Assembly: GCF_021390245.1 (NCBI RefSeq)
Contig: NZ_JAJUXH010000004.1
Coordinates: 186,001 to 250,000, forward strand
Origin: Dyadobacter sp. CY323
Lineage (GTDB): Bacteria > Bacteroidota > Bacteroidia > Cytophagales > Spirosomataceae
Length of the DNA stretch: 64,000 nucleotides
Direction of reading: 5' to 3'
A program made the translations under genes and the position numbers. Each line of letters opens with the position of its first letter. Position 1 is the first letter of the stretch. This document shows, in pieces, positions 54,245 to 63,105 of this stretch. The notes under the pieces were generated by a model that was not told the origin of the DNA, made no database searches, and saw only the letters and a program-made list of their open reading frames with translations.

Positions 54245-54814
54245 CTATTGTTTGTTCAGGATTTCTTCGATCACGCGGGGATAATGTGCGTGTTCCAGCG
54301 CGTGGATTTTTTTCTCAAGATCTCCGACGGTATCCGTCGGCTGAATGTCGCAGGTAGCCTGAAAAATGATGTTTCCTTCGTCATAATGCTCATTCACAAA
54401 ATGAATGGTAATGCCCGACTGCAACTCTTTCGCATTGATAACCGCCTCGTGGACAAACTGCCCATACATGCCTTTTCCGCCGAATTTTGGCAAAAGGGCA
54501 GGGTGGATATTAACCATTTTATTCGGATAGGCTTTCACGAGACTTGGCGGGACCAGAAGCATGAAGCCCGCCAGCACCACGAGGTCAATTCCTTCATTCT
54601 GTAAGATCTGCTGTATTTTCCCGGTATGATAAAATGTCTTTTGGTCGAAGAAAACCACCGGTATCTGTAGTCGGCAGGCTCGTTTGATTACGCCCGCCAT
54701 CGGATTGTTAGTAAAAATGAGCGAAACTTCTATATCACTCCTTTGGGCAAAATATTCACATATTACTTCAGCATTTGACCCGGAACCGGATGCAAAAATG
54801 GCAAGACGTTTCAT
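54245..54814 (-). CDS. purN: Phosphoribosylglycinamide formyltransferase
   Basis: 189 residues. ASGSGSNAEVIC at the N-terminus binds GAR; VLAGFMLLVPPSLV, NIHPALLPKFGGKGMYG (catalytic N and H) and the GITIHFVNEHYDEG (aspartate) motif place it firmly. It transfers the formyl group of 10-formyl-THF to GAR in purine synthesis. The membrane transporter downstream is six bases away. Confidence 0.95.
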   Translation of the reverse strand: MKRLAIFASGSGSNAEVICEYFAQRSDIEVSLIFTNNPMAGVIKRACRLQIPVVFFDQKTFYHTGKIQQILQNEGIDLVVLAGFMLLVPPSLVKAYPNKMVNIHPALLPKFGGKGMYGQFVHEAVINAKELQSGITIHFVNEHYDEGNIIFQATCDIQPTDTVGDLEKKIHALEHAHYPRVIEEILNKQ

Positions 54815-54862
54815 TAGATTTTTTTAAAATTATATCGATGAGATTAAGCTTTCAGGTATGGT

Positions 54863-55558
54863 TCAGTAGATCTTACTGAGCTCCGAATACCCCATTAATT
54901 TACCTTTGCGGTAAGTTTCAGTTTTTAGATCCCAGATCAGCCCCGGGGCGCGGTAAGAGACGGTTTGCATATCCATTTTAACCGGAAATCCCATGACCAT
55001 TTCCATATTCATGTCCGATTTGAGTTTGTAAGCATCATAACTCCCGGCAGGAATAGTTAGTTTCTCCTGGCCGACCACCTCCCGGTTTTTGATTTTCATG
55101 TTAAAGTTAATGGCCATCGGCCCCGATTTACCTTCGCCTTTTACGGAGGCGTCTTTCAGCTTTTCACCTACCGTTAATTTGGTGGGATATTCGATGTTAT
55201 CGTACGTGAATTTCATGTCCATATCCTTAAATGATTTGAGCTGTTCCTCGCTGATCAGCGAGCTGGCGTCGAGCAGGAGCGTGTTGCCCGTACATTTCAT
55301 TTGATAGGTGTTTTTCAGTTCGGACTTCCCTTTGGCGCTGAAAGATTCCATTTCAATACTGAAAACAGTACTCGGACCTTCGGAGGTAATCTTGGAAATT
55401 TTGTAGGTAAGCTTTCCGGCGGGTTTACCTTTTGCATCGTAATTATTCATTTCAAATCCGGAGCCTTCTTTCAAATTAAACCCGATACACTCCTGGGCAA
55501 ATGTCGGAAAACTGACCGTGAGTAAGCAAAAAATGCTCCATAAAAAGTGCTTTTTCAT
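54863..55558 (-). CDS. Secreted DUF3108/TapB-like protein
   Basis: 231 residues from ATG 55558, giving a clean signal peptide (MKKHFLWSIFCLLTVSFPTFAQ). The remainder is a beta-rich domain with FEMNNYDAKGKPAGKLTYKISKI, TVGEKLKDASVKGEG, and IPAGSYDAYKLKSDMNMEMVMGFPVKMDMQTVSYRAPGLIW, like TapB/DUF3108-type periplasmic proteins. Function unknown. Longer starts upstream are unlikely. Confidence 0.78.
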   Translation of the reverse strand: MKKHFLWSIFCLLTVSFPTFAQECIGFNLKEGSGFEMNNYDAKGKPAGKLTYKISKITSEGPSTVFSIEMESFSAKGKSELKNTYQMKCTGNTLLLDASSLISEEQLKSFKDMDMKFTYDNIEYPTKLTVGEKLKDASVKGEGKSGPMAINFNMKIKNREVVGQEKLTIPAGSYDAYKLKSDMNMEMVMGFPVKMDMQTVSYRAPGLIWDLKTETYRKGKLMGYSELSKIY

Positions 55559-55665
55559 CGTGTTTATGACTGTTAATGACCGTGTAAATGCGGAGCGTAA
55601 AGATACTTTTTCCGCTGACTTTTGAAACACCTCGGTCACTATATTGATTTAAAGGAAAGAAAGTA

Positions 55666-56547
55666 TCAGGCCCAGATCATTGTAAGCAGTCCGAGCAACA
55701 TCACGATTTTACATAAGTCGCTGATTTGCTTGAAGTCACGTCGGGTGTCAGCCCGCGATAGCCGGTAAATAAGAAATGAAATCGGGATAAGCAATAAGAT
55801 AAACAAGACGACCAGAACGCCGTTGTCGAGAGCGTGGGCAAGAATAAAAAGGCTTAAGACAAAGAAAAAGAGAATTACGTAGAGAAAATTCTTGGTGGAA
55901 CGTATGCCCCAGATAATCGGTAACGTTCGGCAGCCATGCGCCTCGTCGCCGCGGATATCCTCCATGTCTTTCACGATCTCACGGATTAGCGAAATGTAAA
56001 AGGAAAAAACCGCGTAAATAAAAACGAGGTGCCGGTTCGCGGGGTAATGCACGGTCAGGATCAGTAGGGTTAAACCTGTAAGCAGGGAAACGATAAAGTT
56101 ACCGATGAACGGTAGACGCTTGAAACGCTCGGAATAAAACCAGAGAAGCGTGATCGAAAAAACATTGATGACGAAAATGTACGGGCTTACCACGAGACCA
56201 AGTACTGCCCCCATCACATTCAAAACCTGGTGTGCACCGATGGCCCAGCGCCTTTTGAGATAGCGTCCGACTACCACCCGTTCCGGCTTGTTGACGATGT
56301 CGATCTTTACATCAAAATAATCATTGATAATGTAACCGGCGGCTGCAATGCAAACGGTTGATAATGAAAGAACAAGCATATCAACATTGCCTAGTATGCT
56401 TTTCCAGTCCTCTCTGGGGCCAATGAGCAGAATCCGGGTGAGGTACTGCGTCAGGACCACAATAATCAGGTTGGTCATACGGACCAAACGGGCGCTTCCC
56501 GCGACATAATCCCATAATCTTATTTTTGGCCTGGCGGTCACATTCAT
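55666..56547 (-). CDS. UbiA-type prenyltransferase, geranylgeranylglycerol-phosphate transferase-like
   Basis: 293 residues with eight to nine helices. The Asp-rich motifs NDYFDVKIDIVNKPERVV and DMEDIRGDEAHGCRTLPIIWG bind the prenyl diphosphate. The sequence type is like digeranylgeranylglyceryl-phosphate synthase of archaea and of Bacteroidota. It could also be a menaquinone-type or haem-type UbiA; no other lipid or quinone gene is adjacent. Divergent from bshA. Confidence 0.85.
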   Translation of the reverse strand: MNVTARPKIRLWDYVAGSARLVRMTNLIIVVLTQYLTRILLIGPREDWKSILGNVDMLVLSLSTVCIAAAGYIINDYFDVKIDIVNKPERVVVGRYLKRRWAIGAHQVLNVMGAVLGLVVSPYIFVINVFSITLLWFYSERFKRLPFIGNFIVSLLTGLTLLILTVHYPANRHLVFIYAVFSFYISLIREIVKDMEDIRGDEAHGCRTLPIIWGIRSTKNFLYVILFFFVLSLFILAHALDNGVLVVLFILLLIPISFLIYRLSRADTRRDFKQISDLCKIVMLLGLLTMIWA

Positions 56548-56725
56548 TTTTGGTTAACTAGAAAAGAAGGTTTGGTATAAAAATATTCATTTTAAACCAT
56601 TAACGACAATTCTTCACTTCTTTATCCACTTTTGGGATAAAAAACAGCCAAATGTTGTTAGCTCTTAAAAATCTGTATTTCCGGACGGATGTAATTGACC
56701 GGAACTCCATCATTGTACTGAAATT

Positions 56726-57865
56726 ATGAAAATTGGGATCGTATGCTATCCAACCTTCGGCGGGAGCGGTGTGGTAGCTACTGAACTTGGAAAGGCACTT
56801 GCAAAAGCAGGCCACCAGGTTCATTTTATAACTTATTCGCAACCTCCTCGTCTCGATTTTTTTAACGAAAATCTTTATTATCACGAAGTAAATATACCTG
56901 CCTACCCTTTATTTCAATATCCGCCTTACGAATCTGCACTTTCGAGTGAAATGGTACATGTGGTGGCAAGTGCAGGGCTGGACCTTCTGCATGTACATTA
57001 TGCGATTCCACACGCATCGTCGGCATATTTGGCAAAACAGATATTGGCGGCACAGGGCATTCATATTCCGGTTATCACCACCCTGCACGGGACGGACATT
57101 ACGCTGGTTGGAAAAGATGCTTCATATGAACCAGTTGTGACATTTAGTATCAATCAGTCCGATGGCATTACAGCCGTTTCTGAATCGCTGAAAAAAGATA
57201 CGTATAGCCATTTCAAAGTAACAAAAGACATTGAGGTTATCCCGAATTTTATTGACCTTGACCGTTTTAACAGGCAGAAAAAAGACCATTTCAAACTGGC
57301 TATCTGCCCGAATAATGAAAAACTCGTGGTGCATACTTCCAATTTCAGGAAAGTAAAACGCATTGACGATGTGATCATGATCTTCGAGAAACTGCGTAAG
57401 TTGCTGCCCAGCAAGTTGTTACTGGTTGGTGATGGTCCTGACCGTGCGCGGATCGAACGTCTTTGTAAAGATCTGGATATGCTTTCGGATGTTCGGTTTT
57501 TGGGTAAGCTGGATGCGATTGAGGAAGTACTTTCTGTTGCAGATTTGTTTTTAATGCCTTCTGAATCAGAGAGTTTTGGTTTGGCTGCATTGGAGGCGCT
57601 GGCTTGCGAAGTTCCTTTGATCACTTCAAATGCAGGTGGTTTGCCTGAGCTGAACCTGCATGGCGTAACCGGATTTTTGAGCGATGTGGGGGATGTGGAG
57701 GATATGGTAAAACATGCGGCATTCATCCTGCATGACGATAATCTGCCTACGTTTAAAGCAAATGCACTGGCCCGCGCAAAAGAATTTGATGTTGCAAAAA
57801 TCCTTCCGCATTACGAAGCCTATTACGAGCGTGTGGTTGAAAACAGCAGGGTAATTGAGATTTAG
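56726..57865 (+). CDS. bshA: N-acetyl-alpha-D-glucosaminyl L-malate synthase
   Basis: 379 residues, GT4 glycosyltransferase. N-terminal GIVCYPTFGGSGVVATELGKALAKAGHQVHFITYS, HVHYAIPHASSAYLA and the donor-site PSESESFGLAALEALAC (conserved E) are BshA signatures. It couples UDP-GlcNAc and malate, the first step of bacillithiol, the low-molecular-weight thiol of Bacteroidota and Firmicutes. bshB and bshC are not in this window. Confidence 0.95.
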   Translation: MKIGIVCYPTFGGSGVVATELGKALAKAGHQVHFITYSQPPRLDFFNENLYYHEVNIPAYPLFQYPPYESALSSEMVHVVASAGLDLLHVHYAIPHASSAYLAKQILAAQGIHIPVITTLHGTDITLVGKDASYEPVVTFSINQSDGITAVSESLKKDTYSHFKVTKDIEVIPNFIDLDRFNRQKKDHFKLAICPNNEKLVVHTSNFRKVKRIDDVIMIFEKLRKLLPSKLLLVGDGPDRARIERLCKDLDMLSDVRFLGKLDAIEEVLSVADLFLMPSESESFGLAALEALACEVPLITSNAGGLPELNLHGVTGFLSDVGDVEDMVKHAAFILHDDNLPTFKANALARAKEFDVAKILPHYEAYYERVVENSRVIEI

Positions 57866-58007
57866 GGATGGTATTTGGGTAAAATCCTTCCATAAACGGA
57901 TGCAACCATTCGCCCCGCTGATTTAATCGGTCGTTTGGATTTTAGTCAATTCGTGTGTTATTTTAGCTAGGTTTACGTTATACAGAGAAGTAAAAAAACC
58001 TTTGAAC

Positions 58008-58262
58008 ATGAAACTGTTATTTAACATACTCATCATATTCCTGCTTCTGATTGCATTTGTACCGTATTTCAGAAGATTCATTTTCCATTTGCTTGTAGGA
58101 CGCCAGCTTATTAAACAACAAGAAAAGGCATATCGCGCCCAGCAGCAAGCCCAGCAGGCCAGAACGAAAGGCGGCGTGCGGGTGGAAAACGTTCCGCCCG
58201 ATGCAAACCAGTCTACCCGTTTTCGTGGGGGCGAATATGTGGATTACGAAGAAGTGAAGTAA
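58008..58262 (+). CDS. DUF4834 family small membrane protein
   Basis: 84 residues from ATG 58008. One hydrophobic N-terminal helix (LLFNILIIFLLLIAFVPYF), then a basic, Gln-rich part (KQQEKAYRAQQQAQQARTKGG) and an acidic end (GGEYVDYEEVK). That is the DUF4834 layout, common in Bacteroidota, function unknown. Confidence 0.85.
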   Translation: MKLLFNILIIFLLLIAFVPYFRRFIFHLLVGRQLIKQQEKAYRAQQQAQQARTKGGVRVENVPPDANQSTRFRGGEYVDYEEVK

Positions 58263-58288
58263 TTATAAGTCTGAAATATATCCGATAT

Positions 58289-58317
58289 GCCGGCGTCACC
58301 TCGATGCCGGCTTTTTT
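58289..58317 (+). terminator. Rho-independent terminator after the DUF4834 gene
   Basis: GCCGGCGTC (58289-58297) with GATGCCGGC (58303-58311), nine pairs with one wobble, then six T. Confidence 0.85.
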
Positions 58318-58401
58318 GTTGTCAAAAATCTCCATTTGGGCACAGTTTCAAGTTTAAGAGGCTTTTTTACGTAAATTACAATCTCAAAATCTTCTGTTAT
58401 A

Positions 58402-59406
58402 ATGGTTGAACTGCAACAAGCCTCTGTACAATCGGAATTTTTCAGTCAGATCAGGGCGGGTATCCCGGCCAATCTTTCGTTTGTAGATGAAGTTGCAGAG
58501 GTTTTGGGCATCAGCAACGACAGTGCCTACCGGCGGATACGTGGCGAAAAGGCGATCAGCTTTGACGAAATTGCTAAACTCAGCAGGCACTTCACAGTTT
58601 CCGTGGATGCATTACTGAATGTGAAAGCAGACTCGTATATTTTCAAGGGAAAGCTGGCGAATACGCAGGACCATATTTTGGACAAATGGCTCGAAAATGT
58701 CCTGAGCCAATTTGAGTTCATGCGGAATAGTGACAACTGTAAACTTTACTATCTCGCCAAAGATCTGCCACTACCGCACTTTTTTCACATTCCCGAACTT
58801 GCTGCATTCAAGTTTTTCTTTTGGCAAAAATCCATTCTTCAGTATGATGAACTGCGTGGATCGCGGTTTGAAATCGGTGAGGTCGATCAGTCTTGTCGAA
58901 AGCTTTCGGAACAGATTGTAAATGCATATAACCAGGTCCCGACCGTGGAAGTATGGAATGCGGAGAGTATCAACAGCACCATCCGGCAAATCGAATTTTA
59001 TCGGGATTCGGGAATGTTTGGTTCGAAAAGCGAGGTTTTGGTCATGTGGGAAATCTTAATGGACCTGGTGAACCATCTGGAAAAACAAGCTGAAAATGGC
59101 GTGAAACTGGCTTATGCGGCTGGATCAGAAGTTAGCGCGGCTTCTTATGAGATGTTCAATAATGAGCTCATTCTCGGCAACAACACGGCTTTGGCAGATT
59201 TCGGGGCGTTCAGGTTAACTTTCCTGAATCATTCGGTTATTAACTACATTTCCACGCAAGACCCGACATTTAACGATTACATGCTTTCGGGAATTAAAAA
59301 CATGATCCGGAAATCGGAGCAGCTGAACAGTGTGAATGAAAAAGGAAGGTTGAATTTCTTCAATAAAATTCGCTCAAAAATTACGAGAGCGAGAAATACA
59401 CGGTAA
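58402..59406 (+). CDS. HTH protein, convergent paralogue A
   Basis: 334 residues. Residues about 20-75 read as a Cro/BetR-type helix-turn-helix: FVDEVAEVLGISNDSAYRRIRGEKAISFDEIAKLSRHFTVSVDALLN. The other 250 residues are a mixed helical region (VNAYNQVPTVEVWNAESINSTIRQIEFYRDSGMFGSK) shared with the next gene. This looks like a sensor/regulator pair unique to Bacteroidota; target unknown. Its stop is one base from the stop of its paralogue. Confidence 0.82.
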   Translation: MVELQQASVQSEFFSQIRAGIPANLSFVDEVAEVLGISNDSAYRRIRGEKAISFDEIAKLSRHFTVSVDALLNVKADSYIFKGKLANTQDHILDKWLENVLSQFEFMRNSDNCKLYYLAKDLPLPHFFHIPELAAFKFFFWQKSILQYDELRGSRFEIGEVDQSCRKLSEQIVNAYNQVPTVEVWNAESINSTIRQIEFYRDSGMFGSKSEVLVMWEILMDLVNHLEKQAENGVKLAYAAGSEVSAASYEMFNNELILGNNTALADFGAFRLTFLNHSVINYISTQDPTFNDYMLSGIKNMIRKSEQLNSVNEKGRLNFFNKIRSKITRARNTR

Positions 59407-59407
59407 C

Positions 59408-60403
59408 TTATCGGCTTGATCGGGCATCATCCAGCTTTTTTTTCAAGCTGTTAAAAAAGATCCGCCGATCCTTTTCGCCAGCCCAGCTTACGGGTGTCGA
59501 CCGCGCAATAATGGTTTTGATGTTTCTAAATGTGTAGTTGCAAAACAGCTGATCGGAGGTTGTCATGTAGTTGATAAAACTGTGATTCAGGAATGTGATT
59601 TTTGCATCGCCCAAGTCCGCCAGAATCGTGTCTTCCCCGATAAATAGTTCATTATTATACAGGTTATATCCCGCCGCGTCTTTTTCAGGTTTTTCTCCAA
59701 ACTTGTATTTAATCCCAATTTCAGCCTGATGCTCAAGATGGTTTATCATCGTTTCCAATGTATCAAAAAGCACGAACCGGTCTTTTTCTGATGCAAATTG
59801 TCCGGTGTAATGGTAAAACTGAATTTGCTTGATAATGCTGTTAAAACTTTCAGAACTCCATATTTCGGTACTTGCGATCGTGTTATACGCATTCACGATC
59901 TGGTTCGAAAGTGCGTTGACGGCCAAATCCTGATCTGCGGTTGAGAATTTGGAGCCGCGTGCGTGGGTTCGTGGAGCAAGGTATTTTTTTCGAAAAAAAT
60001 CCTTAAATGCTGCCAACACAGGGAATTGAAGCGGATAGATAAACGGAACGTCTTTTGCAATGTAGTAAACGTGCACATCCGACTGTTTTTTGATGGATTG
60101 CGTCATCTGGTTCAATTGCGCAAGCCATTGCTCGATATCATAATTACTTTCATCCAGCAAATCCCCATTGAACAGAAACGACTTGCCCGATGGATTTAGC
60201 AACCGGTCGAGTGAGAGATTGTAATGCACGGACAACTTCTGTAATTCCTCGAGTGAAATGGGCTTTTCTCCCCGGATCCGGCGGTATGCGCTATCGGGGC
60301 TTATTTCCAGTAAGGCAGCAACAGAATCCGCCAGCGAAATGTGTTTTGGGGTTTTCTCACGAATCTCCTGAAAAAGTAAGATCTGAATTTTTTCAGTATC
60401 CAT
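59408..60403 (-). CDS. HTH protein, convergent paralogue B
   Basis: 331 residues, similar in length and order to paralogue A: HTH about 22-75 (LADSVAALLEISPDSAYRRIRGEKPISLEELQKLSVHYNLSLDRLLN), then IVNAYNTIASTEIWSSESFNSIIKQIQFYHYTGQFASEKD and FLNHSFINYMT (A: FLNHSVINYIS). Divergent from the membrane-protein cassette at 60677, with a 273-base gap holding a promoter for that cassette; it may control it (inference). Confidence 0.82.
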   Translation of the reverse strand: MDTEKIQILLFQEIREKTPKHISLADSVAALLEISPDSAYRRIRGEKPISLEELQKLSVHYNLSLDRLLNPSGKSFLFNGDLLDESNYDIEQWLAQLNQMTQSIKKQSDVHVYYIAKDVPFIYPLQFPVLAAFKDFFRKKYLAPRTHARGSKFSTADQDLAVNALSNQIVNAYNTIASTEIWSSESFNSIIKQIQFYHYTGQFASEKDRFVLFDTLETMINHLEHQAEIGIKYKFGEKPEKDAAGYNLYNNELFIGEDTILADLGDAKITFLNHSFINYMTTSDQLFCNYTFRNIKTIIARSTPVSWAGEKDRRIFFNSLKKKLDDARSSR

Positions 60404-60584
60404 AAGTTTTGCGATCAGAGCAGGGTATCGATTTTATTGAAAGTTACTTGAAAGTAAACATTTAGCTGCGGTTTTCCCCGAAGGCGCCGTGCATTGTGCA
60501 AAATATGCCAGCTTCTTTCTTGATTTCCGCAAAATCTGCCTGGAAACTGCAATCCGTTAATTCTGACCAGCATTTTGTTAAAAC

Positions 60585-60592
60585 TACATTTG
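60585..60592 (+). promoter_or_regulatory. -7 element of the 60677-63037 cassette
   Basis: TACATTTG fits TAnnTTTG. A TTC 21 bases upstream could be a -33. It lies inside the longest ORF and so supports the ATG at 60677, leaving a leader of about 80 bases. Confidence 0.45.
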
Positions 60593-60676
60593 ATTTGTTC
60601 AGATACGCCATTCGCTTCTGAATGGGGGACAACCGAAAACCCGGGTAGAGTAGGTTCAGCGTTCAAATCAGACAGG

Positions 60677-61621
60677 ATGAAAGGATTGCATTTTTTAAAC
60701 AGCGAGTTACAAGAAGCAACTAAGCCAATTTCGAGGAAAATGCAAAAAAGCGAATTGATCGAAATGCTTAGCCATATCGGTACCGAAGTTAAAAATCACG
60801 GAACTACGGGTTTAGACGAATCCGGGATTCTTCGAAATGATTCCGTTGGGAACCTCATCTATTATACGGGCATTGTCCCTCCGTTTGCACATACTTTTCC
60901 GCCCTCGGTCGAGGATGCTCGCAATGCAGATGGTTCCCTGGCGCCGTTCCACCAGCTGACACAGGAAGGTAATGTAGAATTGGGCGAGGTCAATATTTCC
61001 ATTGTGCAGGGGCAATGGTTTGATTATAATTTTAACAACAGACATACAAGTGCGCCCTATCTGGTAGGCAGGGCCGGGCATTACATTGAAAAAGCCATTC
61101 ATATCGGTAAATTTTTCAAACCGGTACATGTGAAAGTTACTGTTTCAGTTAGCTTGCCGCCAAAGCTTGAACAAGTATGTAAGCTGGAACGGGGCACCGG
61201 AGACCGGTCCATTGAAAGTTGCGGAGTGACCGCGAAAGTGCTGACTGAAATTGCCACGACATCCGGCCCTGCCAAATGTGCTGAAAAACTGGTGTTGGAG
61301 TCTGTCAGATCGGACGGTCTGGATGATTACGATTTTTACGAACCGGAGAGCTCGCACGATGTATGGGTTAAACTTCCGGCTGGTTCATCCGAAATAAATT
61401 TTCGTTTCTGGTTGATCGGAAGTGCATTCACGAGTTCCGACGCAGCCGATCTCACACCCGGCACAGACCATGCCATTGCCGTCCTGGATTTGAGAAGCAA
61501 AAACCGGAACGAGGGCCTGAACATCCTGGCCGATCCATTAAATGGAATTCCTTACCCTCCGCATGGAGGGGCAAAAGTTTCTGTCCAAGTAGCTATTTAT
61601 GAAGTAAAAACCGCGATATGA
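60677..61621 (+). CDS. Uncharacterised protein, first gene of a four-gene cassette
   Basis: 314 residues from ATG 60677. No signal peptide. A helical N-terminus (ELQEATKPISRKMQKSELIEMLSHIGTEVKN) precedes a strongly beta, low-Cys domain with aromatic and Pro-rich stretches (YYTGIVPPFAHTFPPSVEDA, HVKVTVSVSLPPKLEQVCKLERG, SSEINFRFWLIGSA). No family recognised. Its stop overlaps the next gene's ATG by four bases (ATGA), so the two are translationally coupled. Confidence 0.75.
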   Translation: MKGLHFLNSELQEATKPISRKMQKSELIEMLSHIGTEVKNHGTTGLDESGILRNDSVGNLIYYTGIVPPFAHTFPPSVEDARNADGSLAPFHQLTQEGNVELGEVNISIVQGQWFDYNFNNRHTSAPYLVGRAGHYIEKAIHIGKFFKPVHVKVTVSVSLPPKLEQVCKLERGTGDRSIESCGVTAKVLTEIATTSGPAKCAEKLVLESVRSDGLDDYDFYEPESSHDVWVKLPAGSSEINFRFWLIGSAFTSSDAADLTPGTDHAIAVLDLRSKNRNEGLNILADPLNGIPYPPHGGAKVSVQVAIYEVKTAI

Positions 61622-62058
61622 ATAAACTGATCTACTTTCTTATGGTGTCATTCCTGATCAGCTTCGACGTTGTCGCCTATCGTTCGGCAGTAGCGGATAC
61701 GCTGGTTCGGGCGCCAGCAACACGGAGCGAAGTACAAAGTAGAGGTTCTGCCTCTGCCAACTTAGCGCTTACATTCAGTGTATCCTCATTGTTGGCTTCC
61801 GCTTTTGGGTTGCTTTCCCTCGGTGGTAATGGGGAAGTCAATGCTGCCATCCCCTTAACGGTAGGATTAATATTTAGTCTGCTCGCATTGATCAGTGGCA
61901 TCGGCGGATCCTGGAAATATTTAAAAGAATCGCAATCAGCCGGTTTATCAGACAAAAGCATTAGCAGGGTCAGACGAAAATTCGGACTTTCCATTCTTCT
62001 AAGCTTATTGGGAATGACTGTCATGTCTGTCATTGTAATTGCCCTGGCGAATTTCTGA
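61618..62058 (+). CDS. Small membrane protein 1 of the cassette
   Basis: 146 residues: export signal or first helix (LIYFLMVSFLISFDVVAY), a polar loop, a helix near LALTFSVSSLLASAFGLLSL, a second at IPLTVGLIFSLLALISGIGG, a basic loop (SVRRKFG-type) and a last helix SILLSLLGMTVMSVIVIALA. This signal/helix/helix/basic loop/helix layout recurs in the next two genes, which are probably distant paralogues. Unknown function. Confidence 0.72.
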   Translation: MNKLIYFLMVSFLISFDVVAYRSAVADTLVRAPATRSEVQSRGSASANLALTFSVSSLLASAFGLLSLGGNGEVNAAIPLTVGLIFSLLALISGIGGSWKYLKESQSAGLSDKSISRVRRKFGLSILLSLLGMTVMSVIVIALANF

Positions 62059-62094
62059 GCGTTCAATCATCTTAGTTTAACTCTGACTGTCAAC

Positions 62095-62547
62095 ATGTTA
62101 AAGTACGTTATTTTCATCATGTCTCTTGCCATTTGGCTGCATGGTCATCTTGTATCAGCGCATCCCGCCTACTTGCAACACGGCACGCAGAAGGTGGAAC
62201 ACACTTTTGAAGCAGATACTTCTTCGACAGTAAGACCCAGGCTTGAAAACCCTGTTTCTACTTTGTCAATGATTTCGTCTGTGGCTTCGGTGATTATGGC
62301 GAGCTTTGGGTATACCGGGAATGAAAAGAGTTTTGATCCCCTTCCGGTGGTGGCTTTATTTGGAATTACTAGCCTTGTTACCGGGATAATTGGATTTATC
62401 GTGAGACGGAGACTGTTGCGCACGAAATATGCAGGCGACCTGAAAGCCGGAAAGCTTCCTTTGGGAAAAACACGGAGCATGATAGGTGTTTTCGGACTGC
62501 CGGTTTCATTTATCATAATCCTGCTTGCTTTCAATTCCTGCGGTTAG
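62095..62547 (+). CDS. Small membrane protein 2 of the cassette
   Basis: 150 residues with the same layout as its neighbours: signal (IFIMSLAIWLHGHLVSA), helix SMISSVASVIMASFGY, helix VVALFGITSLVTGIIGFIV, a long basic loop RRRLLRTKYAGDLKAGKLPLGKTRS and helix MIGVFGLPVSFIIILLAF. Low identity to genes 1 and 3 but clear topology match. Unknown function. Confidence 0.7.
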   Translation: MLKYVIFIMSLAIWLHGHLVSAHPAYLQHGTQKVEHTFEADTSSTVRPRLENPVSTLSMISSVASVIMASFGYTGNEKSFDPLPVVALFGITSLVTGIIGFIVRRRLLRTKYAGDLKAGKLPLGKTRSMIGVFGLPVSFIIILLAFNSCG

Positions 62548-62584
62548 CATATCCGTTTCAAGCCTTACCTCACCCTGATCAAAA

Positions 62585-63037
62585 ATGAAAGCAAACCTGA
62601 CATTTATTTCGGCTGTACTTTTTACGACTTTGATTACCTTTCTTAATCCAACCAATGCGTATGCGCGCCTCGATTCCTGGAAGGATACGACTGTGGTTCA
62701 ACCTGGTAATGGAGGCAAAGCATCAAATGCTGCCGCCATTGCCGGTGCTGGTGCGGGGCTGCTGACAATTGCAACTGCTGTTATAACAAGCGGCGATGAC
62801 GGAGGCGCGGGTGTATTTGCTCTGGGAATTATTGCAGGGATAGTAGCGATTATTTCAGGTACAACCGGACTAGTGAACAGTCGAAACTGGAAGAAACGGG
62901 GAAAGGCATTCAAAGACCGGTATCAGAGCGACTCGATACGTAGTAAATCGGTACTAGGCATTGTACTGGGTATTCTGGCGACAGGTGTTTCCATTATCAT
63001 CTTGCTGCTGAAAAGCGGAGTAATGGGTTTTGTATAA
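62585..63037 (+). CDS. Small membrane protein 3 of the cassette
   Basis: 150 residues: signal (LTFISAVLFTTLITFLNPTNAYA), glycine/alanine-rich helix AAAIAGAGAGLLTIATAVIT, helix VFALGIIAGIVAIISGTTGLV, basic loop NSRNWKKRGKAFKDRYQ and helix SVLGIVLGILATGVSIIILLLK. Same topology as the two genes before it. Function unknown. A terminator hairpin follows. Confidence 0.72.
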   Translation: MKANLTFISAVLFTTLITFLNPTNAYARLDSWKDTTVVQPGNGGKASNAAAIAGAGAGLLTIATAVITSGDDGGAGVFALGIIAGIVAIISGTTGLVNSRNWKKRGKAFKDRYQSDSIRSKSVLGIVLGILATGVSIIILLLKSGVMGFV

Positions 63038-63058
63038 TATAATAGCCATGAAAATAAG

Positions 63059-63083
63059 AAGGCCCGGACAATTGCCGGGCCTT
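63059..63083. terminator. Bidirectional terminator between the cassette and carB
   Basis: AAGGCCCGG (63059-63067) pairs perfectly with CCGGGCCTT (63075-63083), 9-bp stem, 7-base loop, in the 68-base convergent gap. T or A runs flank it on both sides only weakly. Confidence 0.8.
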
Positions 63084-63105
63084 TAACTCCTTGATCGACT
63101 GTACT

